From the NCBI GenBank assembly GCA_022825265.1, contig JAJDXE010000010.1, positions 124,001 to 188,000 on the forward strand: 64,000 nt of DNA, in the 5' to 3' direction. A program made the position numbers and the translations under genes. The DNA is from Dehalococcoidia bacterium. Lineage in GTDB: Bacteria > Chloroflexota > Dehalococcoidia > Bin125. Positions 41,097 through 48,564 of this stretch are shown here, in pieces; positions within the stretch are counted from its first letter, which is position 1, and each line of letters opens with the position of its first letter. Below the pieces are notes generated by a model. It was not told where the DNA came from. It did no database searches and was given only the letters and a program-made list of their open reading frames with translations.

Positions 41097-42499
41097 CCGA
41101 ATGGCGACCAGGTCAGGCTGAGCGCTTGCTCGAGCGCCTGCAGCTCGTACTGCAACGAGGTATCCCAGAGCATGAAACCGATTCCGCCGGCCTCGGCGGT
41201 GGCCGCGATCTGCGCGTGGACCTCTTCTGCGTGGTAGCCCAGGCCTCGCGACTGGTAGTCATGGAAGTCCTGCAACCAGGGACGCACCAGCGCCGAGCCA
41301 GGTTCCTCAATCAGGTTCACGGTCGCCTCGACATTGATTCGCACGACCGGACCGGGATGTTCGGGCGGATAGGCGTAGCCGAAGGAACCGGCCGACCATC
41401 CGCTGGGGTAGACCATGGGCGAGATGTAGTCGAGATACGGAGCCAGACCGGCGACCGACTGGCCGATGCCCTGGTCGTTGCCTGCCGTTGAAACCACGCC
41501 GAAGGTGTCGAACGAGACTGCGAGGCCGGCCAAATGGAGCGCTTCGCTGGCTTCCTGTGCGAATCGGGTGATCGCGGCGACCCGATCAGCCTCGCCATAC
41601 AGCCCCCGCTCCAGCAGGCCATTCTCATACGGCAGGCGCACGTAGTCGTACTGGATCTCCTCCACATACCCTGCTGCCTGAACCCCGATCTCGATGTTGT
41701 AGCGCCGCGCCTCCGACGAATAGGCAGATGACCAGGTGCTTCCCATCCCGTCAATGAACAGGCCGCCGCCAAGATTGCGCAGCGCGTTCTGGGGGAAGCT
41801 GTACGGATAAGAGCGGTCCAAGAACGTGACGACCCGGCCGATTCGATAGACCCCCTTGCGTTGGAGTTCTTCCAGGAAATCACCGACTGAGCTACCGTCA
41901 CGCACAGCGCTGATCTGCTCAACCGTCGGTGTGGCAGCAATCGAGAATACCCGCCCTCCTTCATCCTTCAGGTCGATGACCACAGCGTTGATCAAGTTGC
42001 GGTCGATCAGATCGTGAGCCCAGGCCTGAACGGCGGGCTTGGTGACCTCGCTGAAGGGGATGTAGACGGCACGCACAACGAGGTTGCGAAGCACGATGAC
42101 CGACTGGTCGTAATAGATCGGCCGGTGGACGATGTCATAGCCGGGCTGGACGATCGACAGCCTGCCGGTGCGCTGCTCTGGTGAGAATTCGAAGCGACCA
42201 CTGCTGTCCGTCCGCACCAGGGCGCTGCCGGTAGAGACTCTTGCTTGAGAGGCAGGCCGCAGCCGACCTCGATCCCAGACGTAGACTCGCCCGCTCAGAT
42301 TCCTGGCAAAGGCGGCCGACGACGTGATCGCCGTTGACTCGGAGGAGTCGGCCACTTCGACCAGGGTTTGTTCTGCGACGGGATCCTCAGCCCCGACTGG
42401 ACGCAAGGTCGTGCCGGCGACGAAGGCAACAACGATCACACATGTGACGAGGAAAATTCTGAAGAGTCGAAGTACGAGCAATCCATCTTGAGAGAACAC
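41093..42499 (-). CDS. Exported/anchored putative glycoside hydrolase (DUF4015-like)
   Basis: The 468-aa product has an N-terminal membrane anchor or signal (VLRLFRIFLVTCVIVVAFVAGT). A carboxypeptidase-regulatory-like beta sandwich follows around residues 68-130 (LSGRVYVWDRGRLRPAS ... RTDSSGRFEF). The C-terminal 320 residues form a TIM-barrel: INAVVIDLKDEGGRVF, then IGRVVTFLD, then YVEEIQYDYVRLPYENG, then YLDYISPMVYPSGW. This matches the putative glycosyl hydrolase family known as DUF4015. The EIQYDYVRLP strand carries the likely acid residues. It probably acts on an envelope or extracellular polysaccharide. Confidence 0.82.
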   Translation of the reverse strand: MFSQDGLLVLRLFRIFLVTCVIVVAFVAGTTLRPVGAEDPVAEQTLVEVADSSESTAITSSAAFARNLSGRVYVWDRGRLRPASQARVSTGSALVRTDSSGRFEFSPEQRTGRLSIVQPGYDIVHRPIYYDQSVIVLRNLVVRAVYIPFSEVTKPAVQAWAHDLIDRNLINAVVIDLKDEGGRVFSIAATPTVEQISAVRDGSSVGDFLEELQRKGVYRIGRVVTFLDRSYPYSFPQNALRNLGGGLFIDGMGSTWSSAYSSEARRYNIEIGVQAAGYVEEIQYDYVRLPYENGLLERGLYGEADRVAAITRFAQEASEALHLAGLAVSFDTFGVVSTAGNDQGIGQSVAGLAPYLDYISPMVYPSGWSAGSFGYAYPPEHPGPVVRINVEATVNLIEEPGSALVRPWLQDFHDYQSRGLGYHAEEVHAQIAATAEAGGIGFMLWDTSLQYELQALEQALSLTWSPFG

Positions 42500-42571
42500 C
42501 TGTGGCGCCTTCTCTCGTTCAGGAAACCACCCAGCCGCTGATCACATTCTACACATAACAACTTGACGGAT

Positions 42572-42647
42572 TTATCCACACTGTCCACCGCGTCCACCGG
42601 ATTCTGTGGATGACTGGATTCAAAAAATGAACAAAAGAACGTCCACA
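42572..42647. other. Cluster of DnaA-box-like sequences
   Basis: In an AT-richer intergenic gap lie a perfect TTATCCACA (42572-42580), an inverted TGTGGATGA (42605-42613, one mismatch to the box), ACGTCCACA (42639-42647), and two further TCCACC cores (42582-42599). A run CAAAAAATGAACAAAAG lies between them. This looks like a DnaA-binding site cluster, either an origin element or a DnaA-regulated promoter. Confidence 0.45.
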
Positions 42648-42652
42648 ACCTA

Positions 42653-43006
42653 TTATGATGCGCCGCCCGATTCCTCGATCGCTGCTTTGAGATTACGCAA
42701 CCCCTGCGCTGCAGCGGCCTCCAGGGGCCGGATGCCGCGTCCGAAGAGGAACACATTGCTGAGCCGCCAGCGCCAGCCGAGCGGTCTCACCCGGTCCGAG
42801 ATCAGGCAGCGTTCCCCACGCCGATCGAGTCGGTAGGCGTGTTGCACGCGGAATCCAACGCCCATCTGAACCTCGACCAGCAGCTCCCGCGCCCGAGTTT
42901 CGGCCAGCACGACTGCCTGTCCCTCGTCAACGCCGGACTGCGCCTCGCGCCGCAAGAGATTCCAGACCTGTTCGGCTGACGCGTTGATCTCGACGGGCTC
43001 AAGCAT
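42653..43006 (-). CDS. SRPBCC/START-like protein
   Basis: The 117-aa product has the start LEPVEINASAEQVWNLL, a central beta sheet (LLVEVQMGVGFRVQHAYRLD) and a C-terminal helix (ALEAAAAQGLRNLKAAIEE-like). This is the helix-grip layout of SRPBCC ligand-binding proteins. Such proteins bind lipids, polyketides or aromatic ligands. The ATG overlaps the HAD gene by 8 nt, making it last of a four-gene operon with a serine-palmitoyltransferase-like enzyme. Confidence 0.7.
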   Translation of the reverse strand: MLEPVEINASAEQVWNLLRREAQSGVDEGQAVVLAETRARELLVEVQMGVGFRVQHAYRLDRRGERCLISDRVRPLGWRWRLSNVFLFGRGIRPLEAAAAQGLRNLKAAIEESGGAS

Positions 43007-43577
43007 CGGACGCCATTCGCTCGATCAGCTGTCGCACTTCGTTCATGTCATCACAGCGTGTGACGCCGTCTGGATAATCGAGATCGCGGTTGCGCGGCCA
43101 GCTCAGCAGTGCGCCTGGGACATTGCTGCGAGCGAGCAATGCAACGGTGGCCGCGTCGTCGTCCACGTGTAGGGCGGCGGAATGTCCGCGCAGGTAGGCC
43201 TCCTTGTACCGCGGCGAGTTCAATGATGAGGCGTTCATCATGAGGTCGTCGATCAACGGCGCGAATCCATTGCGTTCAAGCCAGGCTTCAGTTTGTCGTC
43301 GGCCACGTTCATGTCGGCCGGTGAGAACGACTACCTGTCCCCTCTCCGACGCGGCGCGGACCGCCTCGAGTGCTCCAGGACGCGGAGGCCGGAGCAGGTA
43401 GCGAACGGAGTACCACGTCGCGCTCAGGAGCCGATCCATGCGCTGCTCGGCACGAAGTGGCGGAAGGACGCTGTCTGACTCAGGGAGCAACGAGACGTTG
43501 CGGTTGATGGCCGGATTCCAGCCAAACGGCGGTTCGGCGAGCACGCCATCGAGATCGAAGGACCAGAGCCTGGACAT
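42999..43577 (-). CDS. HAD-superfamily phosphatase-like protein
   Basis: The 192-aa product begins SFDLDGVLAEPPFGW with the DxD nucleophile motif. VVLTGRHERGRRQTEAWL is motif II with its Thr. YKEAYLRG provides the Lys region, and LHVDDDAATVALLAR is motif III. It belongs to the class of small HAD phosphatases without a large cap, although an insertion lies at residues 20-70. It lies 13 nt after the SDR gene and overlaps the SRPBCC gene. A phosphorylated lipid-pathway intermediate is a possible substrate, by context only. Confidence 0.75.
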   Translation of the reverse strand: MSRLWSFDLDGVLAEPPFGWNPAINRNVSLLPESDSVLPPLRAEQRMDRLLSATWYSVRYLLRPPRPGALEAVRAASERGQVVVLTGRHERGRRQTEAWLERNGFAPLIDDLMMNASSLNSPRYKEAYLRGHSAALHVDDDAATVALLARSNVPGALLSWPRNRDLDYPDGVTRCDDMNEVRQLIERMASDA

Positions 43578-43590
43578 CGAGACTCCGAGA

Positions 43591-44568
43591 TCAGGCCCAG
43601 CCGTGTTCCTGGTACCACGACATGGTCTCCCGCATCCCGTCTTCCAACTGCGTCTTCGCTTGCCAGCCGGTGTCGTCGGTCAGCGACGTCGAGTCGCAGA
43701 TCCAGGCCGGTTGGCGCATTTCGACGACTCTCGTTCGATCCAGCATCGGTTCGCTTCTGGTCAATGCGGCCCACGCCTCCGAGCACCGGGCAAATCCGTG
43801 GAACACGGCGGGCGATAGGGTCGGAATCCACAGCCGCTTTCCGGCGACTCGTTCCAGCGTCGAGAGCAGATCGTTCCATGTGAACGGTCCGTCGACGCCT
43901 CTGATGTGGTAGCGCGCGACATCCCGAGGGGATGAACGCAGGATTGCGACGATGGCATCTGCCAGGTCGGGTCCGTAGATGGCGTCGACGAGATTCGAGC
44001 CATCGCCGAGCCGCGCAGAGACATGCCGGCGCGCCAACCAGAAGAACATCTGTAGTCCGGTGTCGCCAGGTCCGTAGATCATGGGCGGGCGGATGATGGC
44101 GATCTGCATCTTGCCAAGCTCTTTCAGGAGCTCTTCCTCTCCGGCCGCCTTGGATCGGCCGTAGACCGACACAGGATGCAGCGTGGTTTCCGGAGACTCC
44201 GGCGTCCTGCTGGGAGCCGGACCTTGCGCGGCGATTGACGAGATGTAAACGAACCGCTCGACGCCGGCTTGCACTGCAGCTTCAGCCAGGTTGCGGGTGC
44301 CCTCGCGATTGGCCCGCATGAAGTCACCTTGGCGGACGGCTCGCAAGACGGCTGCGGCGTGCACGACGGCATCGATCCCCTCGCAGGCGGCTGCCAGCGT
44401 GTCGGCCTGGCGCAGATCTCCGACAACGCGCTCGAATGACACGTCATCGACCAACGAGGTGTCGCTGGTGGGACGCAGCAAGAGTCGCAGCTCGTGGCCC
44501 TCAGCGGCCAGGGCGCGAGCCACGTGTCCACCGACAAATCCGCTGCCGCCAGTGAGGAGGATGCGCAC
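43591..44568 (-). CDS. NAD(P)-dependent epimerase/dehydratase, ceramide-reductase-like by context
   Basis: The 325-aa extended SDR has the intact Rossmann motif LTGGSGFVGGHVARAL. Next come AVVHAAAVLR and the catalytic FVYISSIAAQG, followed by SVYGRSKAAGEE (Y and K of YxxxK: YGRSK). IIRPPMIYGPGD follows. It resembles the HpnA/dihydroflavonol-reductase-like branch. It starts 6 nt after the serine-palmitoyltransferase-like gene. In Caulobacter, a member of this broad class (CerR) reduces the keto group during ceramide synthesis; that role here is an inference from context. Confidence 0.83.
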   Translation of the reverse strand: MRILLTGGSGFVGGHVARALAAEGHELRLLLRPTSDTSLVDDVSFERVVGDLRQADTLAAACEGIDAVVHAAAVLRAVRQGDFMRANREGTRNLAEAAVQAGVERFVYISSIAAQGPAPSRTPESPETTLHPVSVYGRSKAAGEEELLKELGKMQIAIIRPPMIYGPGDTGLQMFFWLARRHVSARLGDGSNLVDAIYGPDLADAIVAILRSSPRDVARYHIRGVDGPFTWNDLLSTLERVAGKRLWIPTLSPAVFHGFARCSEAWAALTRSEPMLDRTRVVEMRQPAWICDSTSLTDDTGWQAKTQLEDGMRETMSWYQEHGWA

Positions 44569-44574
44569 GACTGC

Positions 44575-45861
44575 CTAATCAATCACGCCATGTCGGCGGC
44601 CTGCTTCGCCGAAAATCTGCAGGGCTCGCTCGAGCTGCTCGTCGGTGTGTGTGGCGATGTACGAGGTACGCAGAATCGCCTGTCCGCGAGGCACTGCCGG
44701 CGCGATGACTGCATTCGTGTAGACGCCGTTGTTCAGCAGATCTCGCCAGAACGCCGCTGTGCGGACTTCGTCGCCAACCCTGATCGGGATGATCGGCGTC
44801 GCCGAGTTGGCGACATCGAATCCAAGGTCCGACAGCCCGAGCCGCATTCGTTCGCCAAGCTCCTGGACTCGCTGCACGCGCCAGATTTCCTCGTCGATCA
44901 GCCGAAGCGCGGCGAGCGCGGCGGCCGCCGACGCCGGGGGCAGCGCTGCCGTGAACAGCATCGGCCGGGAGAAATGGCGGATGTACTCGATCACCATCCT
45001 TGGACCGGCGCAGAATCCGCCGACCGAGGCCAGCGTCTTGCTAAACGTGCCGATCGTCAGATCGTCGGGCTCCTCAAGACCGAAGTGCGACCTCGTCCCG
45101 CGCCCGGTCGGGCCGACAGTACCGATGGCGTGGGCGTCGTCGACCAGCATTCGCGTGTTGTGCTTGCGGCAGACCTCTCGCAACTCGGGCAAGGGCGCCA
45201 AATCGCCGCCCATCGAGTAGGCGCCATCGATTAGAACGAGCCTGGCCTGCTCGGGGCCGAGATTGGAGAGCACGCGGTCGAGATGCGCCGGATCGTTATG
45301 TTGAAAACGGGTGTATTTGCCGAGCGCAAGACCGGCGGCGTCGTAAATCGATGCGTGGACATCTCGGTCGAGCACAGACACACCGTGTCGGTCGATCAAT
45401 GCCGAAACAGCACCGAGGTTCGCCAGGTAGCCGGTCGAAAACACGATCGCCGTTTCGGCGCCGAGAAAATCTGCCAGCGCCTCTTCCAGCTCGAGATGCA
45501 CCGGACTGGTGCCGTTGAGCAGCCGCGACCCGGTCATCGAGGGACCGAATCGGTCGAGCGCCTGGTGGGACGCTTCGAGGACCTTCGGATGCCGGGTCAG
45601 GCCCAGGTAGTTGTTCGACCCGAGCATGATCACGCGTTTGCCGTCGACGATCGCCTCGGGTCCGTCGTTGACTTCGATCGGCTGAAAGAATGGGTAGAGG
45701 CCGGCGGCGCGCGCTTGGTCGGCGAGTTGAAAGTGCGAGACGCGCTCAAAGATGTCGGCCGAGCCGACCTCGCGTTGGTGTCCGTCCATCTCCTCCAGGC
45801 GCAGGCCCGCGGCCTGCGCCAACTCATTCAGCGACGGCGTATCCGACTGCGTCTGCGTCAT
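44575..45861 (-). CDS. Alpha-oxoamine synthase, serine palmitoyltransferase-like
   Basis: The 428-aa PLP enzyme condenses an amino acid with an acyl-CoA. Motifs are GSNNYLGLT, SRLLNGTSPVHLELEEAL, FSTGYLANLG, the PLP-stacking His in DVHASIYDA, DDAHAIG, and the PLP lysine in GTFSKTLASVGGF. Several stretches are closer to bacterial serine palmitoyltransferase than to BioF or KBL: STGYLANLG, HASIYD, YSMGGDLAPL, FTAALPP and the ending AGRRHGVI. An N-terminal extension of about 55 residues is unusual. It heads a tight operon with an SDR, a HAD phosphatase and an SRPBCC protein. BioF or KBL activity remains possible. Confidence 0.8.
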   Translation of the reverse strand: MTQTQSDTPSLNELAQAAGLRLEEMDGHQREVGSADIFERVSHFQLADQARAAGLYPFFQPIEVNDGPEAIVDGKRVIMLGSNNYLGLTRHPKVLEASHQALDRFGPSMTGSRLLNGTSPVHLELEEALADFLGAETAIVFSTGYLANLGAVSALIDRHGVSVLDRDVHASIYDAAGLALGKYTRFQHNDPAHLDRVLSNLGPEQARLVLIDGAYSMGGDLAPLPELREVCRKHNTRMLVDDAHAIGTVGPTGRGTRSHFGLEEPDDLTIGTFSKTLASVGGFCAGPRMVIEYIRHFSRPMLFTAALPPASAAAALAALRLIDEEIWRVQRVQELGERMRLGLSDLGFDVANSATPIIPIRVGDEVRTAAFWRDLLNNGVYTNAVIAPAVPRGQAILRTSYIATHTDEQLERALQIFGEAGRRHGVID

Positions 45862-46028
45862 CGCGGTGGACTCCCCACACGCCCGGCCCCGCTCGCCGCG
45901 AAGCGCATCGTTCTGCGTGTATCCGCGAGTGTACGCGACTTGAGTGAGAGGCGAGCCTCTCGCTCACATGCCGCACTGGTCGGCTAGAGTGAGTCCGTCG
46001 GTGCTTCGGCGGCGAGGCCACGACCATC

Positions 46029-46856
46029 ATGCGAGTCAAGCTCAAGCCCGCCGCGGCCGCCGCTGCAGCGACGTTTCTCCTGCTCCTGCTCTTTGATCTC
46101 ACCTGGCCCGGACACGGGATCTGGCTGCTCGTCGTCGGCATCCTGATCGGGCTGGCCGCTGCCTACATCTGGTGGCGCGATCGATTTCTATCCAATCCCA
46201 TGTCATCATCCGGAGCGCCCGGCGCTCCGTATTCCGACGTCGGAGCCTACGGGCTGGCCGGGACGGCAGTGCCGTCCGCGAACCAGCCGTCCTCCGGAGT
46301 ACTGCTCTCAGGAGTGCTCGCGCCTGTCTCTGTACTCGCGATCCTGCTGTTCATTGGCGGTGCGGTTGGCTCCGCTGAACCGCAGGTTGAAGGGACATCG
46401 ACATCGCTTCAGCAGAATGCCTCCGTGATTGATCGCAGCCGCGACGGCGAGCCAACAACCCCTCAGGTCAACCCACCCAGCGCAGTCGCAGTCCAGCAAA
46501 CCGAAACGACGACAACCGTCTCGACCGTGAGGCCGCCGCAAACGGCGACCACGAACACGCAGGCGTCCTCGGCCGAGCAGCAGTCGGCAGCGCCAGTCAA
46601 ACCCATCGTCGTCGCGGCGCCCCAAGCCGCGTCGCCGGCCGAGGATGAGGCCGAAGGCGTGGACCTGGTCCCGAAGTCGGCCAATACCTTCGAGTACACC
46701 GTGGAAGACGGCGACACGCTCTACGACATCGCCCTGCGATATGACTCGACGGTCGAAACGCTGATGAACTTGAACAAGCTGGACCACAACAGCTTCATCC
46801 ATCCCGGCGATGTGCTGCTGATTCCGCTGGCGGAAGACGAGGGCGAGGAGTCGTAG
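46029..46856 (+). CDS. Membrane protein with C-terminal LysM domain
   Basis: The 275-aa product has two N-terminal hydrophobic helices (residues 8-24 and 30-49) and a third at about 95-115 (LLSGVLAPVSVLAILLFIGGA). A Thr/Gln/Ala-rich linker follows. A single LysM domain lies at about 222-267: YTVEDGDTLYDIALRYDSTVETLMNLNKL, ending HPGDVLLIPL. LysM binds N-acetylglucosamine glycans such as peptidoglycan, so the protein probably tethers the membrane to wall polymer. It is convergent with lipA, 16 nt apart. Confidence 0.85.
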   Translation: MRVKLKPAAAAAAATFLLLLLFDLTWPGHGIWLLVVGILIGLAAAYIWWRDRFLSNPMSSSGAPGAPYSDVGAYGLAGTAVPSANQPSSGVLLSGVLAPVSVLAILLFIGGAVGSAEPQVEGTSTSLQQNASVIDRSRDGEPTTPQVNPPSAVAVQQTETTTTVSTVRPPQTATTNTQASSAEQQSAAPVKPIVVAAPQAASPAEDEAEGVDLVPKSANTFEYTVEDGDTLYDIALRYDSTVETLMNLNKLDHNSFIHPGDVLLIPLAEDEGEES

Positions 46857-46872
46857 ACGCAACAACCCGCGC

Positions 46873-47763
46873 CTAGCGATGCAGGTCGGCGTTGACGAGT
46901 TGGGCGGCCCGGGCCTGTTCGTCGGCGTGGTACGAACTTCGAACCATCGGTCCCGACTCGACGTGGAGGAAGCCCAGCGATAGCGCTTCCTCGCGAATCG
47001 ACTCAAACTCCTCAGGCGGAACGTATCGCGCGACCGGCAGGTGCTTGGCTGACGGTCGCAGGTACTGGCCGACGGTCAGCAACTCGACGTTCGCGGCGCG
47101 CAGATCCTCGAGCAACTCCGACACCTCGTCGCGCTCTTCACCCAGCCCCAGCATGAAGCCGGTCTTGGTCGGGATGTGCGTCGTCCACTCCGACGCCCGT
47201 TGCAGCAGTTCCAATGACCGTTCGTAGCGGGCCTGGAATCGGACTCGTGGATACAGTCGGCGAACCGTCTCCACGTTGTGATTGAGCACGGTCGGTCGAG
47301 CGAGCAGGACGGTCTCCAGCGCGTTCCAGTTGCCGACGAAGTCGGGAATCAATACCTCGACGGCTGTTTCTGGCCGCCGCCGGCGGATCAGTTCAATGCA
47401 GGACGCGAAGATTTGCGCTCCGCCGTCCGGAGCGTCGTCCCGGTTGACGGAAGTGATCACGACGTAGGCAAGGTTCAGCCACTCGACAGCGTCGGCCAGT
47501 CGACTCGGCTCGGTCCAATCGATCGGCGCGGGTCGTCCCGACGTGACGGCGCAGAATCCGCAAGCTCTCGTGCAGGTGTCGCCGAGAATCATGAATGTCG
47601 CCGTGCCGCGATTGAAGCACTCACCGATGTTCGGGCAGCGCGCTTCCTGGCAAACCGTGTTCAGAGTCTCATCGCGCAGCAGTTGGACGATCTCGCCATA
47701 GCGCTCTCCGCCAGGGAACTGCGCCCGAATCCAGCGCGGCTTCCGCTCTCGCACGCTGGTCAT
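46873..47763 (-). CDS. lipA: Lipoyl synthase
   Basis: LipA inserts two sulfurs into octanoyl groups attached to lipoyl domains. This radical-SAM enzyme of 296 aa has the auxiliary cluster motif CQEARCPNIGEC (C38, C43, C49) and the SAM cluster CTRACGFC (C64, C68, C71). The C-terminal RSSYHADEQ contains the conserved serine that ligates the auxiliary cluster. The ATG at 47763 overlaps the lipB stop (ATGA), so the longer frame to 47823 is rejected. It sits next to the divergently transcribed pyruvate dehydrogenase genes whose E2 needs lipoate. Confidence 0.95.
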   Translation of the reverse strand: MTSVRERKPRWIRAQFPGGERYGEIVQLLRDETLNTVCQEARCPNIGECFNRGTATFMILGDTCTRACGFCAVTSGRPAPIDWTEPSRLADAVEWLNLAYVVITSVNRDDAPDGGAQIFASCIELIRRRRPETAVEVLIPDFVGNWNALETVLLARPTVLNHNVETVRRLYPRVRFQARYERSLELLQRASEWTTHIPTKTGFMLGLGEERDEVSELLEDLRAANVELLTVGQYLRPSAKHLPVARYVPPEEFESIREEALSLGFLHVESGPMVRSSYHADEQARAAQLVNADLHR

Positions 47764-48470
47764 GGCGCCAGCTCCAGTTCCCGGACCGGGGAGAGGCGCA
47801 AGCCGAACACCTCGCTGAAACACCGCTCCAATACCTCAGCGCAATCGTCGACGCTGATGCTGCTGCCCGCCTCAACCGACAGCGAGGTCGCAGAGCTGTC
47901 GGCGATGCCGCAGGCGCGAATTGGGTCGAACCAGGAGAGGTCGATGTCGCAGTTGAGCGCCATCCCATGTCGGCTGACGCCCGACTGCACCCGCACCCCG
48001 ACGCTGGCGAGCTTGCGATTGGCGATCCACACTCCCGGTCGGCCTTTGGTCCGGTCGGCCTCGATGCCGAACGCTCGCGCCGTCCGAATGACAGTCTCTT
48101 CCAGTCCCCGGACGTAGCTCGCGATCCCGATGCCTCGCTCTCTGAGCCGAAGAATCGGCCAGACCACAAGCTGTCCCGGCCCATGGAATGTCACGTCGCC
48201 GCCGCGATCTGTGTCCAAGATCGGCGCCTCCAACGTCTGCAGGACGTGCTCGCGTCCACCTCGGCGACCCTGTGTGTAGACCGGGCGATGCTCGAGCAAC
48301 ACGACAATCTCGGGCGCGATTCCCTGAGCGACGGTTCTCGCTCTTGAATGTTGCCAGGCGTCCGCGACATCGTGCGAAACCACTCCGAGGCGCGCAGTTT
48401 GAACGATTTGAGAACGCTCTACCCCGCGCTCTTTGGCCTCGATGGCAACGGAATGAGCGGGCGCTGACAT
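47760..48470 (-). CDS. lipB: Octanoyl-[ACP]:protein octanoyltransferase
   Basis: LipB moves octanoate from acyl carrier protein to lipoyl domains, the step before LipA. The 236-aa product has LEHRPVYTQGRRG, RGGDVTFHGPGQLVVWP, the catalytic Lys in RKLASVGVRV, and the thioimidate-forming Cys in RACGIADS. HGMALNCDIDL is also typical. The divergent gap to aceE (48471-48564) is AT-richer, with TTTGTTTAAGTCTATCTATC, and must hold both promoters. Confidence 0.95.
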   Translation of the reverse strand: MSAPAHSVAIEAKERGVERSQIVQTARLGVVSHDVADAWQHSRARTVAQGIAPEIVVLLEHRPVYTQGRRGGREHVLQTLEAPILDTDRGGDVTFHGPGQLVVWPILRLRERGIGIASYVRGLEETVIRTARAFGIEADRTKGRPGVWIANRKLASVGVRVQSGVSRHGMALNCDIDLSWFDPIRACGIADSSATSLSVEAGSSISVDDCAEVLERCFSEVFGLRLSPVRELELAP

Positions 48471-48564
48471 ATCGTTTCCAGGCTCATGTTCGTTTGTTTA
48501 AGTCTATCTATCGTTCGTGTGGGCGGCGGGTGAGGGGCTTCAGGATGAGTAGACTGAGAACACG

